Below, one piece after another: positions 17,018 through 25,551 of a DNA stretch of 64,000 nt; positions within the stretch are counted from its first letter, which is position 1; every line of letters starts with the position of its first letter. Location of the stretch: positions 62,001-126,000 of the forward strand of contig JAKPPU010000056.1 in assembly GCA_029547185.1 (NCBI GenBank), in the 5' to 3' direction. Source of the stretch: Deltaproteobacteria bacterium. GTDB lineage: Bacteria > Desulfobacterota > Desulfomonilia > UBA1062. The notes beneath the pieces are model-generated. The model ran no database searches and was not told the origin of the DNA. It worked only from the letters and a program-made list of their open reading frames with translations. The translations under genes and the position numbers were made by a program.

Positions 17018-17808
17018 GACCCAAGCCTTCCCTGGGGCAGAACTTCCTTAAGAATCCAGGGATCGTCGATAAGATCATCAGGTTTTCCGAGGTGAAGAGA
17101 TCCGACACGGTCTTGGAAATCGGCCCCGGAACCGGCATGCTCACAGGCCGCCTCCTCGAATGTGCGTCCCGGGTTATTGCCGTGGAGAAGGATGACGCCC
17201 TTGCAGAAGCCCTGCGGGAGAAGTTCGGGGACGAGCAGGGCTTCAGCCTTATCCATGCGGATATCCTCGAATGCGATTTCAGGGAACTCGTCAAGCCGGG
17301 AACAAAGATCGTGGCGAATCTGCCGTATAACATCGCCACCACGGTTGCCCTTCGGCTTGTAGATGCAGCGGATATGCTCTCGTCTGTCGTCGTCATGGTG
17401 CAGAAGGAGGTCGGCATGAGGATCTGCGCCCCTCCGGGGGATACGGAGTACTCGGCGCTGACCGTTGTCCTCTCGAGTGTCTTTGAGTGTACCCCCGGCT
17501 TTGTTGTCGGGCCGAAAAATTTCTCTCCCCAGCCCAAGGTGGATTCTCTGGTGATAAAGCTCGTGCCTAAAGAGCAGCCCCTGCCCCGGGCGGAGATGGA
17601 CGATTTCAAGAAAATCGTCTTCGGCACCTTCGGCCAGAGGAGGAAGATGCTGCGGAATTCTCTCATGAGCATTCCGGGAGTCACGAGAGATCTGCTGCCG
17701 CACATCGAGCGTCTTGCAGGAGTCAGCCTGGAAAAGAGGCCGCAACAGCTCTCATGGGAGGATTACCAGGAACTGGCCCGGGCATACCGGAAGCTCGTTG
17801 CATCCTGA
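17014..17808 (+). CDS. rsmA: 16S rRNA dimethyladenosine transferase (KsgA)
   Basis: 264 residues. It dimethylates A1518 and A1519 of 16S rRNA. The N-terminus PSLGQNFLKNPGIVDKI, SAM-binding LEIGPGTGMLT and catalytic NLPYNIATT (IVANLPYN) are all present. Start ATG 17014 overlaps the tsaD stop (ATGA); the frame is open a little further upstream, but the family begins at this methionine. Gene order tsaD-rsmA is seen in related bacteria. Confidence 0.96.
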   Translation: MRPKPSLGQNFLKNPGIVDKIIRFSEVKRSDTVLEIGPGTGMLTGRLLECASRVIAVEKDDALAEALREKFGDEQGFSLIHADILECDFRELVKPGTKIVANLPYNIATTVALRLVDAADMLSSVVVMVQKEVGMRICAPPGDTEYSALTVVLSSVFECTPGFVVGPKNFSPQPKVDSLVIKLVPKEQPLPRAEMDDFKKIVFGTFGQRRKMLRNSLMSIPGVTRDLLPHIERLAGVSLEKRPQQLSWEDYQELARAYRKLVAS

Positions 17809-17844
17809 ACCCCTTTATATAGGGGCCTGATTACCAAGGAGATC

Positions 17845-17890
17845 ACAAACCAGTGTAACTGGGATTACAAACCGGTAACCATACTGTAAC
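17845..17890 (+). promoter_or_regulatory. operator-like repeat cluster upstream of the subtilisin gene
   Basis: Two direct copies of ACAAACC(A/G)GT start at 17845 and 17867, 22 bp apart. GTAAC occurs at 17855, 17875, 17886 and again at 17923. The perfect palindrome CCAGT-GTA-ACTGG lies at 17850-17862. The 16-mer GTAACCATACTGTAAC (17875-17890) is a 7+4+7 direct repeat with 11-bp period, as bound by OmpR/PhoB-type regulators. The same element occurs at 53327-53342 upstream of another exported-protein gene. Confidence 0.55.
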
Positions 17891-17974
17891 TTCTCTGGCA
17901 GACAAAAATCCGTCGAATTCATGTAACCAATTGATATAAAGTATATTTTAAACAAAGCCGAAATAGTCACATTT

Positions 17975-17991
17975 TTGGCATCCGGCTTGCC
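17975..17991 (+). promoter_or_regulatory. sigma-54 (-24/-12) promoter of the subtilisin gene
   Basis: TTGGCATCCGGCTTGCC has GG at 17977-17978 and GC at 17989-17990 with exactly 10 bases between, matching the consensus TTGGCA-N6-TTGC at all ten fixed positions. A start site about 12 bases after the GC would leave a ~30-nt leader before ATG 18031. rpoN is encoded in this window. The repeat cluster at 17845-17890 sits at a distance suited to an enhancer-binding activator. Confidence 0.65.
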
Positions 17992-18030
17992 TTGCCCCTT
18001 TTGGATCGAACATGATCCGGGGGGTATACG

Positions 18031-19395
18031 ATGAAAGACGCAACGAGAAGTATCGTTGGAATCCTGGCTGTAATTTTCCTGAGTTTCCCGGCAATGGCAT
18101 CCGATTATAAAGAGGGCGAGGTCATTGTAAAATTCAAGGCTCCTCAAGGTGCAGCTCGCTCCATGATAATGGGCGAAGAGAGCCGTGCGGTCACCATTGC
18201 GGTCGACGACACCGAGACCGCCATATCCGAGATGCAGAACAGAGCGGATGTAGAGTACGTCGAACCGAACTACATCATCAAGGCGGAGTCCATCCCTAGT
18301 GACTGGCCTTATTCGGCCACCCAGTGGGGCGACGTGGCTCTGCCCGAGGCCTGGGATTTCATGGAATCTGCAGGATCTGTACAGGCTGTGATCATTGCGG
18401 TTGTCGATTCCGGGGTCGATATGGACCACCCGGACCTGAGAGATATCCTCGTCGGCGGCTATGATTTTGCCAATGATGATTCCGTACCCGAAGACGATGC
18501 CGGCCATGGGACCAGAGTCTGCGGCATAATAGGCGCGCTGGGGAACAACGGCGGGGTCGCAGGGGTTGCCTGGAACACCGATATCGAGATCATGCCTGTA
18601 AAATTCATGAAGAAGGACCAGAGTGGAGACACCACGGGGAGCCTCTCCGATGCGGTGAATTCCATCTACTATGCCGTGGATAACGGCGCAGATATCATTA
18701 ATGCGAGCTGGGGGTTCTCCTCCTACTCCCGCTCGCTTGAAGAGGCCATACGGTATGCGAGAGACCACGGCGTGCTCTTCGTCACCTCCGCAGGAAACAG
18801 CGGGCAGGACAATGATGCGAATGCCCATTATCCTTCTAATTACAGTCTCGACAATATCATTGCCGTAGCAGCCATGAACAGCTCGGGAGATCTCTCGACC
18901 TTCTCCAACTACGGCTTGAACAGCGTGGACATAGCAGCTCCCGGCGAGGGTATGAAATCGACCGATATGGGCGGCGGATACGTCTCATGGATATCCGGCA
19001 CCTCATACGCATCACCGTTCGTAGCCGCCGTGGCAGCTATGGTCAAATCCCAGTCTCCCGAGATGAGCTGCCAGAGCCTGCGGAATATCGTGATCAGTTC
19101 CGCGACGAAAGAGGATGGTTATCGATTCGATTCCATTGCCAGCAATGGATGCGTGAATGCAAAGCAAGCTCTCTTGGCAGAGGAAAGCCTCGATTCCTCG
19201 TCAAAGGAAACAGGCTCGACATCACAAACCCAGAATACGGCTTCCTCCCCGGCACCAAGCGGTGAAGGCGGAGGGGGTGGCGGAGGAGGCTGCCTCATAG
19301 ATTCCTGTCAGAATCCCGGCAGCGCCCTCACGCTCCTGGTAATCATGATCCTGGCGGTTCTGTTCCGGATGCCTCGCGTAAGGCGTCTGGGATAA
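18031..19395 (+). CDS. secreted subtilisin-like serine protease (S8) with C-terminal Gly/Cys-TM-Arg tail
   Basis: 454 residues. A signal peptide (about 1-24, cut after AMA-S) is followed by an inhibitor-like propeptide (KEGEVIVKFKAPQGA to EYVEPNY) and the S8 catalytic domain with Asp in AVVDSGVDMDHPDL, His in DDAGHGTRVCG and Ser in ISGTSYASPFVAA. After the protease comes a Ser/Thr linker, a run of glycines with CLIDSC, a hydrophobic segment (ALTLLVIMILAVLF) and a basic end (RMPRVRRLG). That tripartite tail resembles C-terminal sorting signals such as the GlyGly-CTERM/rhombosortase class. It is a single gene behind the sigma-54-type promoter at 17975-17991. Its substrate is unknown. Confidence 0.9.
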   Translation: MKDATRSIVGILAVIFLSFPAMASDYKEGEVIVKFKAPQGAARSMIMGEESRAVTIAVDDTETAISEMQNRADVEYVEPNYIIKAESIPSDWPYSATQWGDVALPEAWDFMESAGSVQAVIIAVVDSGVDMDHPDLRDILVGGYDFANDDSVPEDDAGHGTRVCGIIGALGNNGGVAGVAWNTDIEIMPVKFMKKDQSGDTTGSLSDAVNSIYYAVDNGADIINASWGFSSYSRSLEEAIRYARDHGVLFVTSAGNSGQDNDANAHYPSNYSLDNIIAVAAMNSSGDLSTFSNYGLNSVDIAAPGEGMKSTDMGGGYVSWISGTSYASPFVAAVAAMVKSQSPEMSCQSLRNIVISSATKEDGYRFDSIASNGCVNAKQALLAEESLDSSSKETGSTSQTQNTASSPAPSGEGGGGGGGGCLIDSCQNPGSALTLLVIMILAVLFRMPRVRRLG

Positions 19396-19503
19396 TCTAT
19401 ACCCCCAGCCCCCCTTGCAAGAGGGGGGCACCCCCCCTCTTTATTCCTTGCCTCGCAAGGATTCGGACCGGCAATGTCCCTGTCCGACTTCCTTACGCGA
19501 GGC
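19371..19503. repeat. 13-bp perfect inverted repeat flanking the gene junction
   Basis: GCCTCGCGTAAGG at 19371-19383 (inside the last codons of the subtilisin) is the exact reverse complement of CCTTACGCGAGGC at 19491-19503. Between the arms lie the G/C-rich terminator hairpin and a smaller perfect hairpin CCTTGC-CTC-GCAAGG (19446-19460). The arms could pair in RNA read from either strand. Confidence 0.55.
19419..19443. terminator. bidirectional terminator between subtilisin and thiolase
   Basis: AAGAGGGGGG-CA-CCCCCCCTCTTT forms a strong G/C stem with A runs on one side and T runs on the other, positioned between convergent genes (ends at 19395 and 19513). The loop is very short, so the closing pairs are probably open. 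Confidence 0.6.
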
Positions 19504-19512
19504 GAGGCCGGT

Positions 19513-20802
19513 TTAGACAGCCTCTATGGCCATAGCCATTCCCATGCCGCCGCCGATGCACAGGCTGGCAAGGCCGAGCCCGACACCCCGCCGCTGCATC
19601 TCATGGGCCAGGGTGACGATGAGCCGCGTGCCGGTAGCGCCGATGGGATGCCCGATGGAGATCCCGGAGCCGTTGACGTTAACGATGCTGTTGTCAAACC
19701 CGAGCTCTCTCATGCAGGCGATTGCCTGGGAAGCGAAGGCCTCGTTCAGTTCGACGAGCCCGTAGTCCTTTGCTGTCGTGCCGGTGAGCCTGAAGAGCTT
19801 TCTGCAGGCAGGAATGGGACCTAAGCCCATGTATGCCGGATCGACGCCGCCGAGTGCATATCCCTTGATCCTGGCGAGCGGTTTGAGTCCGAGCTCTTTT
19901 GCCTTTTCTTCGGTCATGAGCAAGGTGGCGGCTGCGGCATCGTTGATGCCGGAGGCATTCCCTGCAGTTACGGTTCCGTCTTTCTTGAAGACCGTAGCCA
20001 GTTTTGCCATCTTCTCCATGGTGGTTTCCATGGGACGCTCATCCTTGTCAAAGATGATGGGTTCACCCCTCTTCTGGGGGATGGTAACGGGAACGATCTC
20101 GTCTTTGAACAGGCCGTTTTTCGTGGCTGCAATGGCTCGCATATGGGATTCGCAGCCCAATTCGTCCTGGTCTTTGCGGGAAATTCCATAGAGCGCGGCG
20201 ATATTTTCAGCGGTGACGCCCATGTGGTACCCATAGAAAATTTCCCAGAGACCGTCAAAGACCATGAGATCCGTGATCTTGCCGTAGGGCATGGCCATCC
20301 GGTAGCCCCACCGGGCTTCGGGCAGGGCTAAGGGAACCTGGCTCATGTTCTCCATGCCGCCCGCGATGACGACCTTGTTATCACCTGCCTTGATGGACGC
20401 TGCAGCAAGCGCGATTGCCTTCAATCCTGATCCGCATACTATATTGACGGTATAGCCCGGAGTTTCCTTATGGATGCCGGCCCGAATCATGGCCTGTCTG
20501 CCGGGGTTCTGGCCCTGGCCTGCCTGGAGCACGTTCCCGACGATGACCTCGTCGATTTCGATGGGCTGGTTGCTCTCCGGCCAGTTCCAGTACTCTTTCT
20601 CGACCGGAGACAACTGGGCGGGTTTGCACTTATCCGGAGTGTCTTCCTCGGCATGAGGGGGCATGACCGGCTTGAGACCGCAGGAGAGGAGAGCTGAGCG
20701 CATGACAAGGGCACCGAGGTCTTTTGCCGCTATATCCTTGAGAGCTCCCCCGAATGCTCCCACAGCTGTCCTTTTACCGCTTACAATAACAACATTCGAC
20801 AT
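19513..20802 (-). CDS. acetyl-CoA C-acetyltransferase (thiolase) with an N-domain insertion
   Basis: 429 residues, longer than the usual ~393. It condenses two acetyl-CoA or cleaves 3-ketoacyl-CoA. The nucleophile Cys123 (NIVCGSGLKAI), NEAFA, GHPIGATG and the second catalytic Cys in CIGGGMGMA are present. An insertion of about 35 residues (about 45-80; Pro-, Glu- and Trp-containing, with Cys59) sits before IDEVIVGNVLQAG, where standard thiolases have only a short loop. NGSGISIGHP replaces the commoner NGGAIALGHP. It is a lone gene with TAAGGAGG before ATG 20802; no other beta-oxidation gene is adjacent. Whether it works in synthesis or degradation cannot be told. Confidence 0.92.
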   Translation of the reverse strand: MSNVVIVSGKRTAVGAFGGALKDIAAKDLGALVMRSALLSCGLKPVMPPHAEEDTPDKCKPAQLSPVEKEYWNWPESNQPIEIDEVIVGNVLQAGQGQNPGRQAMIRAGIHKETPGYTVNIVCGSGLKAIALAAASIKAGDNKVVIAGGMENMSQVPLALPEARWGYRMAMPYGKITDLMVFDGLWEIFYGYHMGVTAENIAALYGISRKDQDELGCESHMRAIAATKNGLFKDEIVPVTIPQKRGEPIIFDKDERPMETTMEKMAKLATVFKKDGTVTAGNASGINDAAAATLLMTEEKAKELGLKPLARIKGYALGGVDPAYMGLGPIPACRKLFRLTGTTAKDYGLVELNEAFASQAIACMRELGFDNSIVNVNGSGISIGHPIGATGTRLIVTLAHEMQRRGVGLGLASLCIGGGMGMAMAIEAV

Positions 20803-20955
20803 ACTGCCTCCTTACTTCCGTGAAATTCTTTTTTATTCAAGATCGCGCACACTATTTCATAATAAGAGAAAGTTGGCAATAATGAATCTCCTACAGCATT
20901 TTGACCTTCCCGCGCTTCCCTTGATTCGCTGAGAACTTGGGTGTAATCTTATTTC

Positions 20956-21834
20956 ATGGAAATTCACCTCGACTCCTTCCTGAATCGATACAAGATGTTC
21001 CTCCTCGATCAGAAAGGCCTTTCGCAAGAGACGTACAGGGCATATGTAGGTGACATCGATCACCTCCTTGCCTTTCTCGATGAACAGGGAATCGCCTTCC
21101 CTGATCGTACAGCGGTGAGATCCTACATGATGAAGCTCCATACCCGCTATAACCGTGCCACCATCAATCGGAAGCTGAGCTCGATAAAGGGTTTTTTCGA
21201 TTTTATCCTGTCTCAGACCGATCTCGGCGTTAATCCGTTTTCCCATGTGCGCTCGCTCAAGAAGCACGAAGACCTTCCGAAGTTCCTGACACCGGAAGAG
21301 GTGATCGATCTCATCGAGGGGGTGAAGGAGCCGAGAGACAGGGCCGTGCTCGAGCTTTTCTATTCCACGGGGGTCAGGGTCGGAGAGGTCGAGTCCATGA
21401 ACTGCATGGATGTCGATAAAGAGGCTGGGTTTATCCTGGTCACGGGAAAGGGATCCAAGCAGAGGAGGATACCGGTTGGGAGGCGGGCCGTCTCCGCCAT
21501 CATGGAATACCTGCACAGCAGGGGGATAGAAGACCCCATCTACTGCGCAGAGCCGCTCTTCCTCAACAGCAGGAACAAGAGGCTCAAGTCGCGGAGCATC
21601 CGGCGCATCGTCGATACCTGGTCGAAGAACATGGCCATGAGTAGACACGTAAGCCCCCATGTGATCCGCCACACCTTTGCCACACACATGCTCGACGCAG
21701 GCGCCGACCTGCGTGCCATCCAGGAGATGCTGGGACATGCTAGCCTTTCCACTACACAACATTATACGCATTTAACCCTGGACAAACTGATGGATGTGTA
21801 TGATAAGTCCCATCCAAAGGCAAAGGAGGATTGA
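20956..21834 (+). CDS. xerC: tyrosine recombinase XerC/XerD
   Basis: 292 residues. It resolves chromosome dimers at dif with a partner Xer protein. An N-terminal SAM-like DNA-binding domain (about 1-95) is followed by the catalytic domain with Arg in TGVRVGE, Lys in [10 protein letters not shown], HxxR in [11 protein letters not shown], His in LGHASL and nucleophile Tyr in TTQHYTHL. It is transcribed just ahead of hslV-hslU, sharing one base with hslV (TGATG), the same order as codV-clpQ-clpY in Bacillus; hence the symbol xerC. Confidence 0.92.
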   Translation: MEIHLDSFLNRYKMFLLDQKGLSQETYRAYVGDIDHLLAFLDEQGIAFPDRTAVRSYMMKLHTRYNRATINRKLSSIKGFFDFILSQTDLGVNPFSHVRSLKKHEDLPKFLTPEEVIDLIEGVKEPRDRAVLELFYSTGVRVGEVESMNCMDVDKEAGFILVTGKGSKQRRIPVGRRAVSAIMEYLHSRGIEDPIYCAEPLFLNSRNKRLKSRSIRRIVDTWSKNMAMSRHVSPHVIRHTFATHMLDAGADLRAIQEMLGHASLSTTQHYTHLTLDKLMDVYDKSHPKAKED

Positions 21835-22367
21835 TGGACATACGAGGAACAACGGTGCTGTGCGTACGTAAAGGCACCAACGTGGTTCTTGCCGGAGACG
21901 GCCAGGTAACCATGAATAATATCGTTCTCAAGGCACACGCGAGAAAGGTGAGAAGGCTCTATGAAGGCAAGGTGCTCGCAGGATTTGCCGGGTCAACCTC
22001 GGACGCCTTCACCCTCTTCGAGCGCTTCGAAGCAAAGCTCAAGGAATACCGCGGCAATCTCACTCGGGCTGCCGTCGAGATGGGCAAGGACTGGAGGACC
22101 GATCGCGTTCTGCGGCGCCTGGAAGCCCTGATGATCGTAGCGGATACCACGAAGACCTTTCTCCTCTCGGGCAGCGGCGATGTTGTGGAGCCGGATGACG
22201 ATGTCTGCGGCATCGGATCGGGAGGGCAGTATGCCGTGGCAGCAGCCAAGGCCCTGGTTCACAATACCGATCTCTCTGCCCGGGCCATAGCCGAAAAGGC
22301 AATGGATATCGCCGCCGATATCTGCATCTATACGAACAAAAGTCTCATATTCGAGGAACTCTCATGA
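21834..22367 (+). CDS. hslV: ATP-dependent protease HslUV peptidase subunit
   Basis: 177 residues. It is the proteasome-beta-like threonine peptidase of the HslUV protease. [11 protein letters not shown] places the catalytic threonine after a short propeptide, as usual for the family, and [25 protein letters not shown] and [11 protein letters not shown] are conserved blocks. AAAGGAGGA lies just upstream of ATG 21834. It overlaps hslU by 4 bp. Confidence 0.96.
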   Translation: MDIRGTTVLCVRKGTNVVLAGDGQVTMNNIVLKAHARKVRRLYEGKVLAGFAGSTSDAFTLFERFEAKLKEYRGNLTRAAVEMGKDWRTDRVLRRLEALMIVADTTKTFLLSGSGDVVEPDDDVCGIGSGGQYAVAAAKALVHNTDLSARAIAEKAMDIAADICIYTNKSLIFEELS

Positions 22368-23674
22368 GCAATCTCTCCCCCAAACAAATCGTTGCCGAGC
22401 TTGACAAGTATATCGTCGGTCAGGACAAGGCGAAGAGGGCCGTTGCGATATCCCTGAGGAACCGCTGGCGGCGCCAGCGGGTTTCCGAGGACATGCGGGA
22501 GGATATTTATCCGAAGAACATTATTCTCATCGGGCCCACCGGCGTCGGAAAGACCGAGATTGCCCGAAGGCTCGCAAAGCTGGCCGATGCACCGTTCATA
22601 AAGGTCGAGGCCTCGAAGTTCACCGAGGTGGGGTATGTGGGGAGGGACGTCGAGTCCATTATCCGCGATCTCATGAGGATCGGCGTCCAGATGGTGCAGC
22701 GGGAGGAGAGCGAGAAGGTAAAAACCAAGGCCCGGGAAATCGCCCAGGAACGCGTCCTCGATTACCTTCTTCCGGTCCAGAAAGACGCCCAGATCCATGC
22801 AGAGAGCCGGGAAAAGATGAGGAGCATGCTGAAAGAGGGCCTGCTCAATGAGCGGATCATCGAAGTGGAGGCGAGGGAGAGCGCAATGCCCACCATCGAA
22901 GTCTTTTCAGGCCAGGGGCTCGAAGAGATGGGCATCGACTTCAAGGAGATGTTCTCCAATTTCATGCCCAAGAAGACGAGGCGCCGAAAGATGAGCGTCA
23001 AGGATGCGCTCGAGTTTCTCGCCTCGAAAGAAGTAACCCGTCTCATCGACATGGACAAGGTCACGGAGGAGGCGAGGCACAGGGTCGAGAACAACGGCAT
23101 CGTCTTCGTGGACGAGCTCGACAAGATAGCCGGCAGGGAATCCGCCCACGGGCCCGATGTCTCCCGCGAAGGGGTACAGCGGGACCTCTTGCCCATTGTG
23201 GAAGGGACCACGGTCAATACGAAGTTCGGGCCGGTAAAGACGGATCATATCCTCTTCATAGGCTCGGGCGCCTTCCATGTCAGCAAGCCGTCCGACCTCA
23301 TTCCCGAGCTTCAGGGAAGATTCCCCATCAGGGAAGAGCTCAGCCCTCTCACCCAGCAGGATTTCGTGAGAATCCTCAAAGAGCCGAGAAATGCCCTGAT
23401 TAAGCAGTATCAGGCCCTTCTCGCCACCGAAGGAATCGATCTCGAGATACAGGAAGAGGCCATCACCGAGATTGCCCGGATCGCACAGTACATCAACGAC
23501 CATACCGAAAACATCGGCGCCAGGAGGCTCCATACCGTTCTCGAGAAGCTCCTCGAGGAGATATCCTTCGAGTCCGCCGATGCGGCGGGCAAGGTCGTCA
23601 TCGATGCACAGTATGTGACCAGGAGGCTCGATCCCATTACACAGAAAGAGGACTTGAGCAGGTATATCCTCTGA
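22364..23674 (+). CDS. hslU: ATP-dependent protease HslUV ATPase subunit
   Basis: 436 residues. It is the AAA+ unfoldase that feeds substrates to HslV. Walker A is [15 protein letters not shown] (about residue 56), Walker B is [11 protein letters not shown], the pore motif GYVGRDVES is present, and the I-domain lies between Walker A and Walker B (about 110-240). It overlaps hslV (ATGA). A 212-bp gap with no clear terminator follows. Confidence 0.97.
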   Translation: MSNLSPKQIVAELDKYIVGQDKAKRAVAISLRNRWRRQRVSEDMREDIYPKNIILIGPTGVGKTEIARRLAKLADAPFIKVEASKFTEVGYVGRDVESIIRDLMRIGVQMVQREESEKVKTKAREIAQERVLDYLLPVQKDAQIHAESREKMRSMLKEGLLNERIIEVEARESAMPTIEVFSGQGLEEMGIDFKEMFSNFMPKKTRRRKMSVKDALEFLASKEVTRLIDMDKVTEEARHRVENNGIVFVDELDKIAGRESAHGPDVSREGVQRDLLPIVEGTTVNTKFGPVKTDHILFIGSGAFHVSKPSDLIPELQGRFPIREELSPLTQQDFVRILKEPRNALIKQYQALLATEGIDLEIQEEAITEIARIAQYINDHTENIGARRLHTVLEKLLEEISFESADAAGKVVIDAQYVTRRLDPITQKEDLSRYIL

Positions 23675-23886
23675 TCGTCCGGATCGCCTCACCCCTTCGA
23701 AAAAGATCTGATTCGGGCGTTCCCGGTGTTTCCGAGCAGGAGGCCTGCCCAGAATGTGCTCTGAGATGATGTTACCTTCGGGGCTGCCGGGCGATTCTTT
23801 TTTCAGTCCGTGTGCGTGAAACCGGAGGAACGTTTCTCTGCAGTTATTTTTAAAGGTGTGGTAGAATGGCACCAAGGAGAGGGCAT

Positions 23887-24858
23887 ATGATATCGAAGGG
23901 AAGGTATGTCGCCGAACTCCATGATGGAGAGGGCGTGCGGGCTGTTTTTATGGTGTCCGAGCGGCGGGTGTTCACGACTCGTAACGGAAAACCCTATGCA
24001 AAGATTCTGCTCACCGACAAGACCGGGGATATCCTCGGCATCGTCTGGGATGACGCGAAACAGCAGGTTGCACCCATCACCTTAGGGGATGTGGTGGGTA
24101 TCCGGGGGAATGTGGAGTCTTACGAGGGAAGGCTGCAGATAAGAATCGAAAAGGTCGTAAAGCTGAAAGAGGAAGAGGTGGAAATGTCTGCACTTGTACC
24201 CATGACCGGAAAGGATATTCCGACGATGATGGCAGAGGTCGACAGGTATGTCGCGGCCATGAGGAATAAATATCTCAAGACCCTGGTCGAGAGGATTTTT
24301 GCCGAGAACGGGGTGAGGGACTCCTTCCAGAAGGCCCCTGCTGCGAAAGGGATACACCATAATTACAGAGGGGGGCTCCTGGAGCACACCCTGTTCATGC
24401 TGAGGTCTCTTCAGGCGATCTTTCCCGTATACGAGCACCTGGGACTGAACAAGGACCTCCTCATCGCGGGCGCCATTCTGCACGATGTGGGCAAGATCTA
24501 CGAGTATTCGTTCAGCAAAATCATCGAAATGACGCCCATGGGAAGGCTTGTCGGCCACGTATACCTCTCGACGCATATCGTGGACCAGGCGATCACGAAG
24601 ATCGAGGGCTTCCCCGACGAGCTCAGGCTTCAGCTCCTCCATGTGATCCTCGGCCATCACGGCCAGCTCGAGTACGGCTCACCGAAGCTCCCCATGACAA
24701 GGGAAGCCATGCTTCTCCATATGCTTGACGACCTCGATGCGAAGCTTATCGGCTTCTCCTCGGTCATAAACTCCACACCTGATGAGGAGGACTTCAGCTC
24801 CTTTTCCGAGGTATACAACCGGTACCTGTACACGAGGGTATATGAGGAGGACGAGTAG
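23887..24858 (+). CDS. OB-fold/HD-domain 3'-5' exoribonuclease, YhaM/CBF1-like
   Basis: 323 residues. The N-terminal OB fold (about 1-100: YAKILLTDKTGDILGIVWDD, DVVGIRGNVESYEGRLQI) is of the nucleic-acid-binding type, and the HD domain (about 125-310) has GGLLEHT, ILHDVGKIYEY and a late GHHGQLEYGSP. This architecture matches YhaM, a Mn-dependent exoribonuclease of RNA and ssDNA. The start is ATG 23887 because AAGGAGAGG precedes it; an earlier in-frame ATG at 23866 lacks such a site. It is followed 70 bp later by the AMMECR1-like gene. Confidence 0.88.
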   Translation: MISKGRYVAELHDGEGVRAVFMVSERRVFTTRNGKPYAKILLTDKTGDILGIVWDDAKQQVAPITLGDVVGIRGNVESYEGRLQIRIEKVVKLKEEEVEMSALVPMTGKDIPTMMAEVDRYVAAMRNKYLKTLVERIFAENGVRDSFQKAPAAKGIHHNYRGGLLEHTLFMLRSLQAIFPVYEHLGLNKDLLIAGAILHDVGKIYEYSFSKIIEMTPMGRLVGHVYLSTHIVDQAITKIEGFPDELRLQLLHVILGHHGQLEYGSPKLPMTREAMLLHMLDDLDAKLIGFSSVINSTPDEEDFSSFSEVYNRYLYTRVYEEDE

Positions 24859-24928
24859 CTCATTTTCGGATGACCGTGGTCATCTCAGGAGGCTTGGACC
24901 GCCACAACCGACTCCTTAGGGAGGATCT

Positions 24929-25510
24929 ATGATGAAGAAGTACAGCGAGGAGCAGGGACAGGCGCTGGTAAGGCTGGCAAGGAAAACCATCGAGAACGCC
25001 CTGGGTCTTCACGGTGAAGACGAAGGACTGCCGGAGAACCCCCTGGATCAGGATGTCATGCGTGAGAAGCGGGGTGTGTTCGTAACGCTCACCCGGCACG
25101 GTCAGCTCAGAGGCTGCATCGGTTTCCTCGAGGCACGCGAATCGGTGGTGGATGCGGTAAGGCATAACGCCATGAATGCTGCTTTCAGCGACCCTCGCTT
25201 CCCGCCTGTCAACGATCTCGAAGTTGTCGATCTCGACATCGAGGTGAGCATCCTCACCGAGCCGGCAATCCTCCAATACGATGATTCCTTCGACCTCCTG
25301 AAAAAGCTCAAGCCCGGCATCGACGGGGTGATCATCCGCTCCGGTCTCCATTCAGCCACATTCCTCCCCCAGGTCTGGGAGCAGCTGCCGGAAAAAGAAG
25401 AATTCCTGAGCCACCTCTGCCTCAAGGCCGGGCTCCCGGCGAATGCCTGGGAGAAGGGCACGCTTGAAGTCCTGACCTACCAGGTCGAGTATTTCGAAGA
25501 AGAGAAGTAA
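24929..25510 (+). CDS. AMMECR1 domain protein (AmmeMemoRadiSam system protein A)
   Basis: 193 residues, a single AMMECR1 domain with its invariant motif LRGCIGFLE (about 53-61) and the preceding KRGVFVTLTRHG. In many bacteria and archaea the family is encoded with a MEMO1-like dioxygenase and a radical SAM protein; neither partner is in this window. The biochemical role of the family is not established. AGGGAGGATCT precedes ATG 24929. Its 3' end converges with the methyltransferase gene. Confidence 0.88.
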   Translation: MMKKYSEEQGQALVRLARKTIENALGLHGEDEGLPENPLDQDVMREKRGVFVTLTRHGQLRGCIGFLEARESVVDAVRHNAMNAAFSDPRFPPVNDLEVVDLDIEVSILTEPAILQYDDSFDLLKKLKPGIDGVIIRSGLHSATFLPQVWEQLPEKEEFLSHLCLKAGLPANAWEKGTLEVLTYQVEYFEEEK

Positions 25511-25551
25511 CCGCCGTAAGGACGGCCGTCTCGGGTTAATTCACGGAAAGA

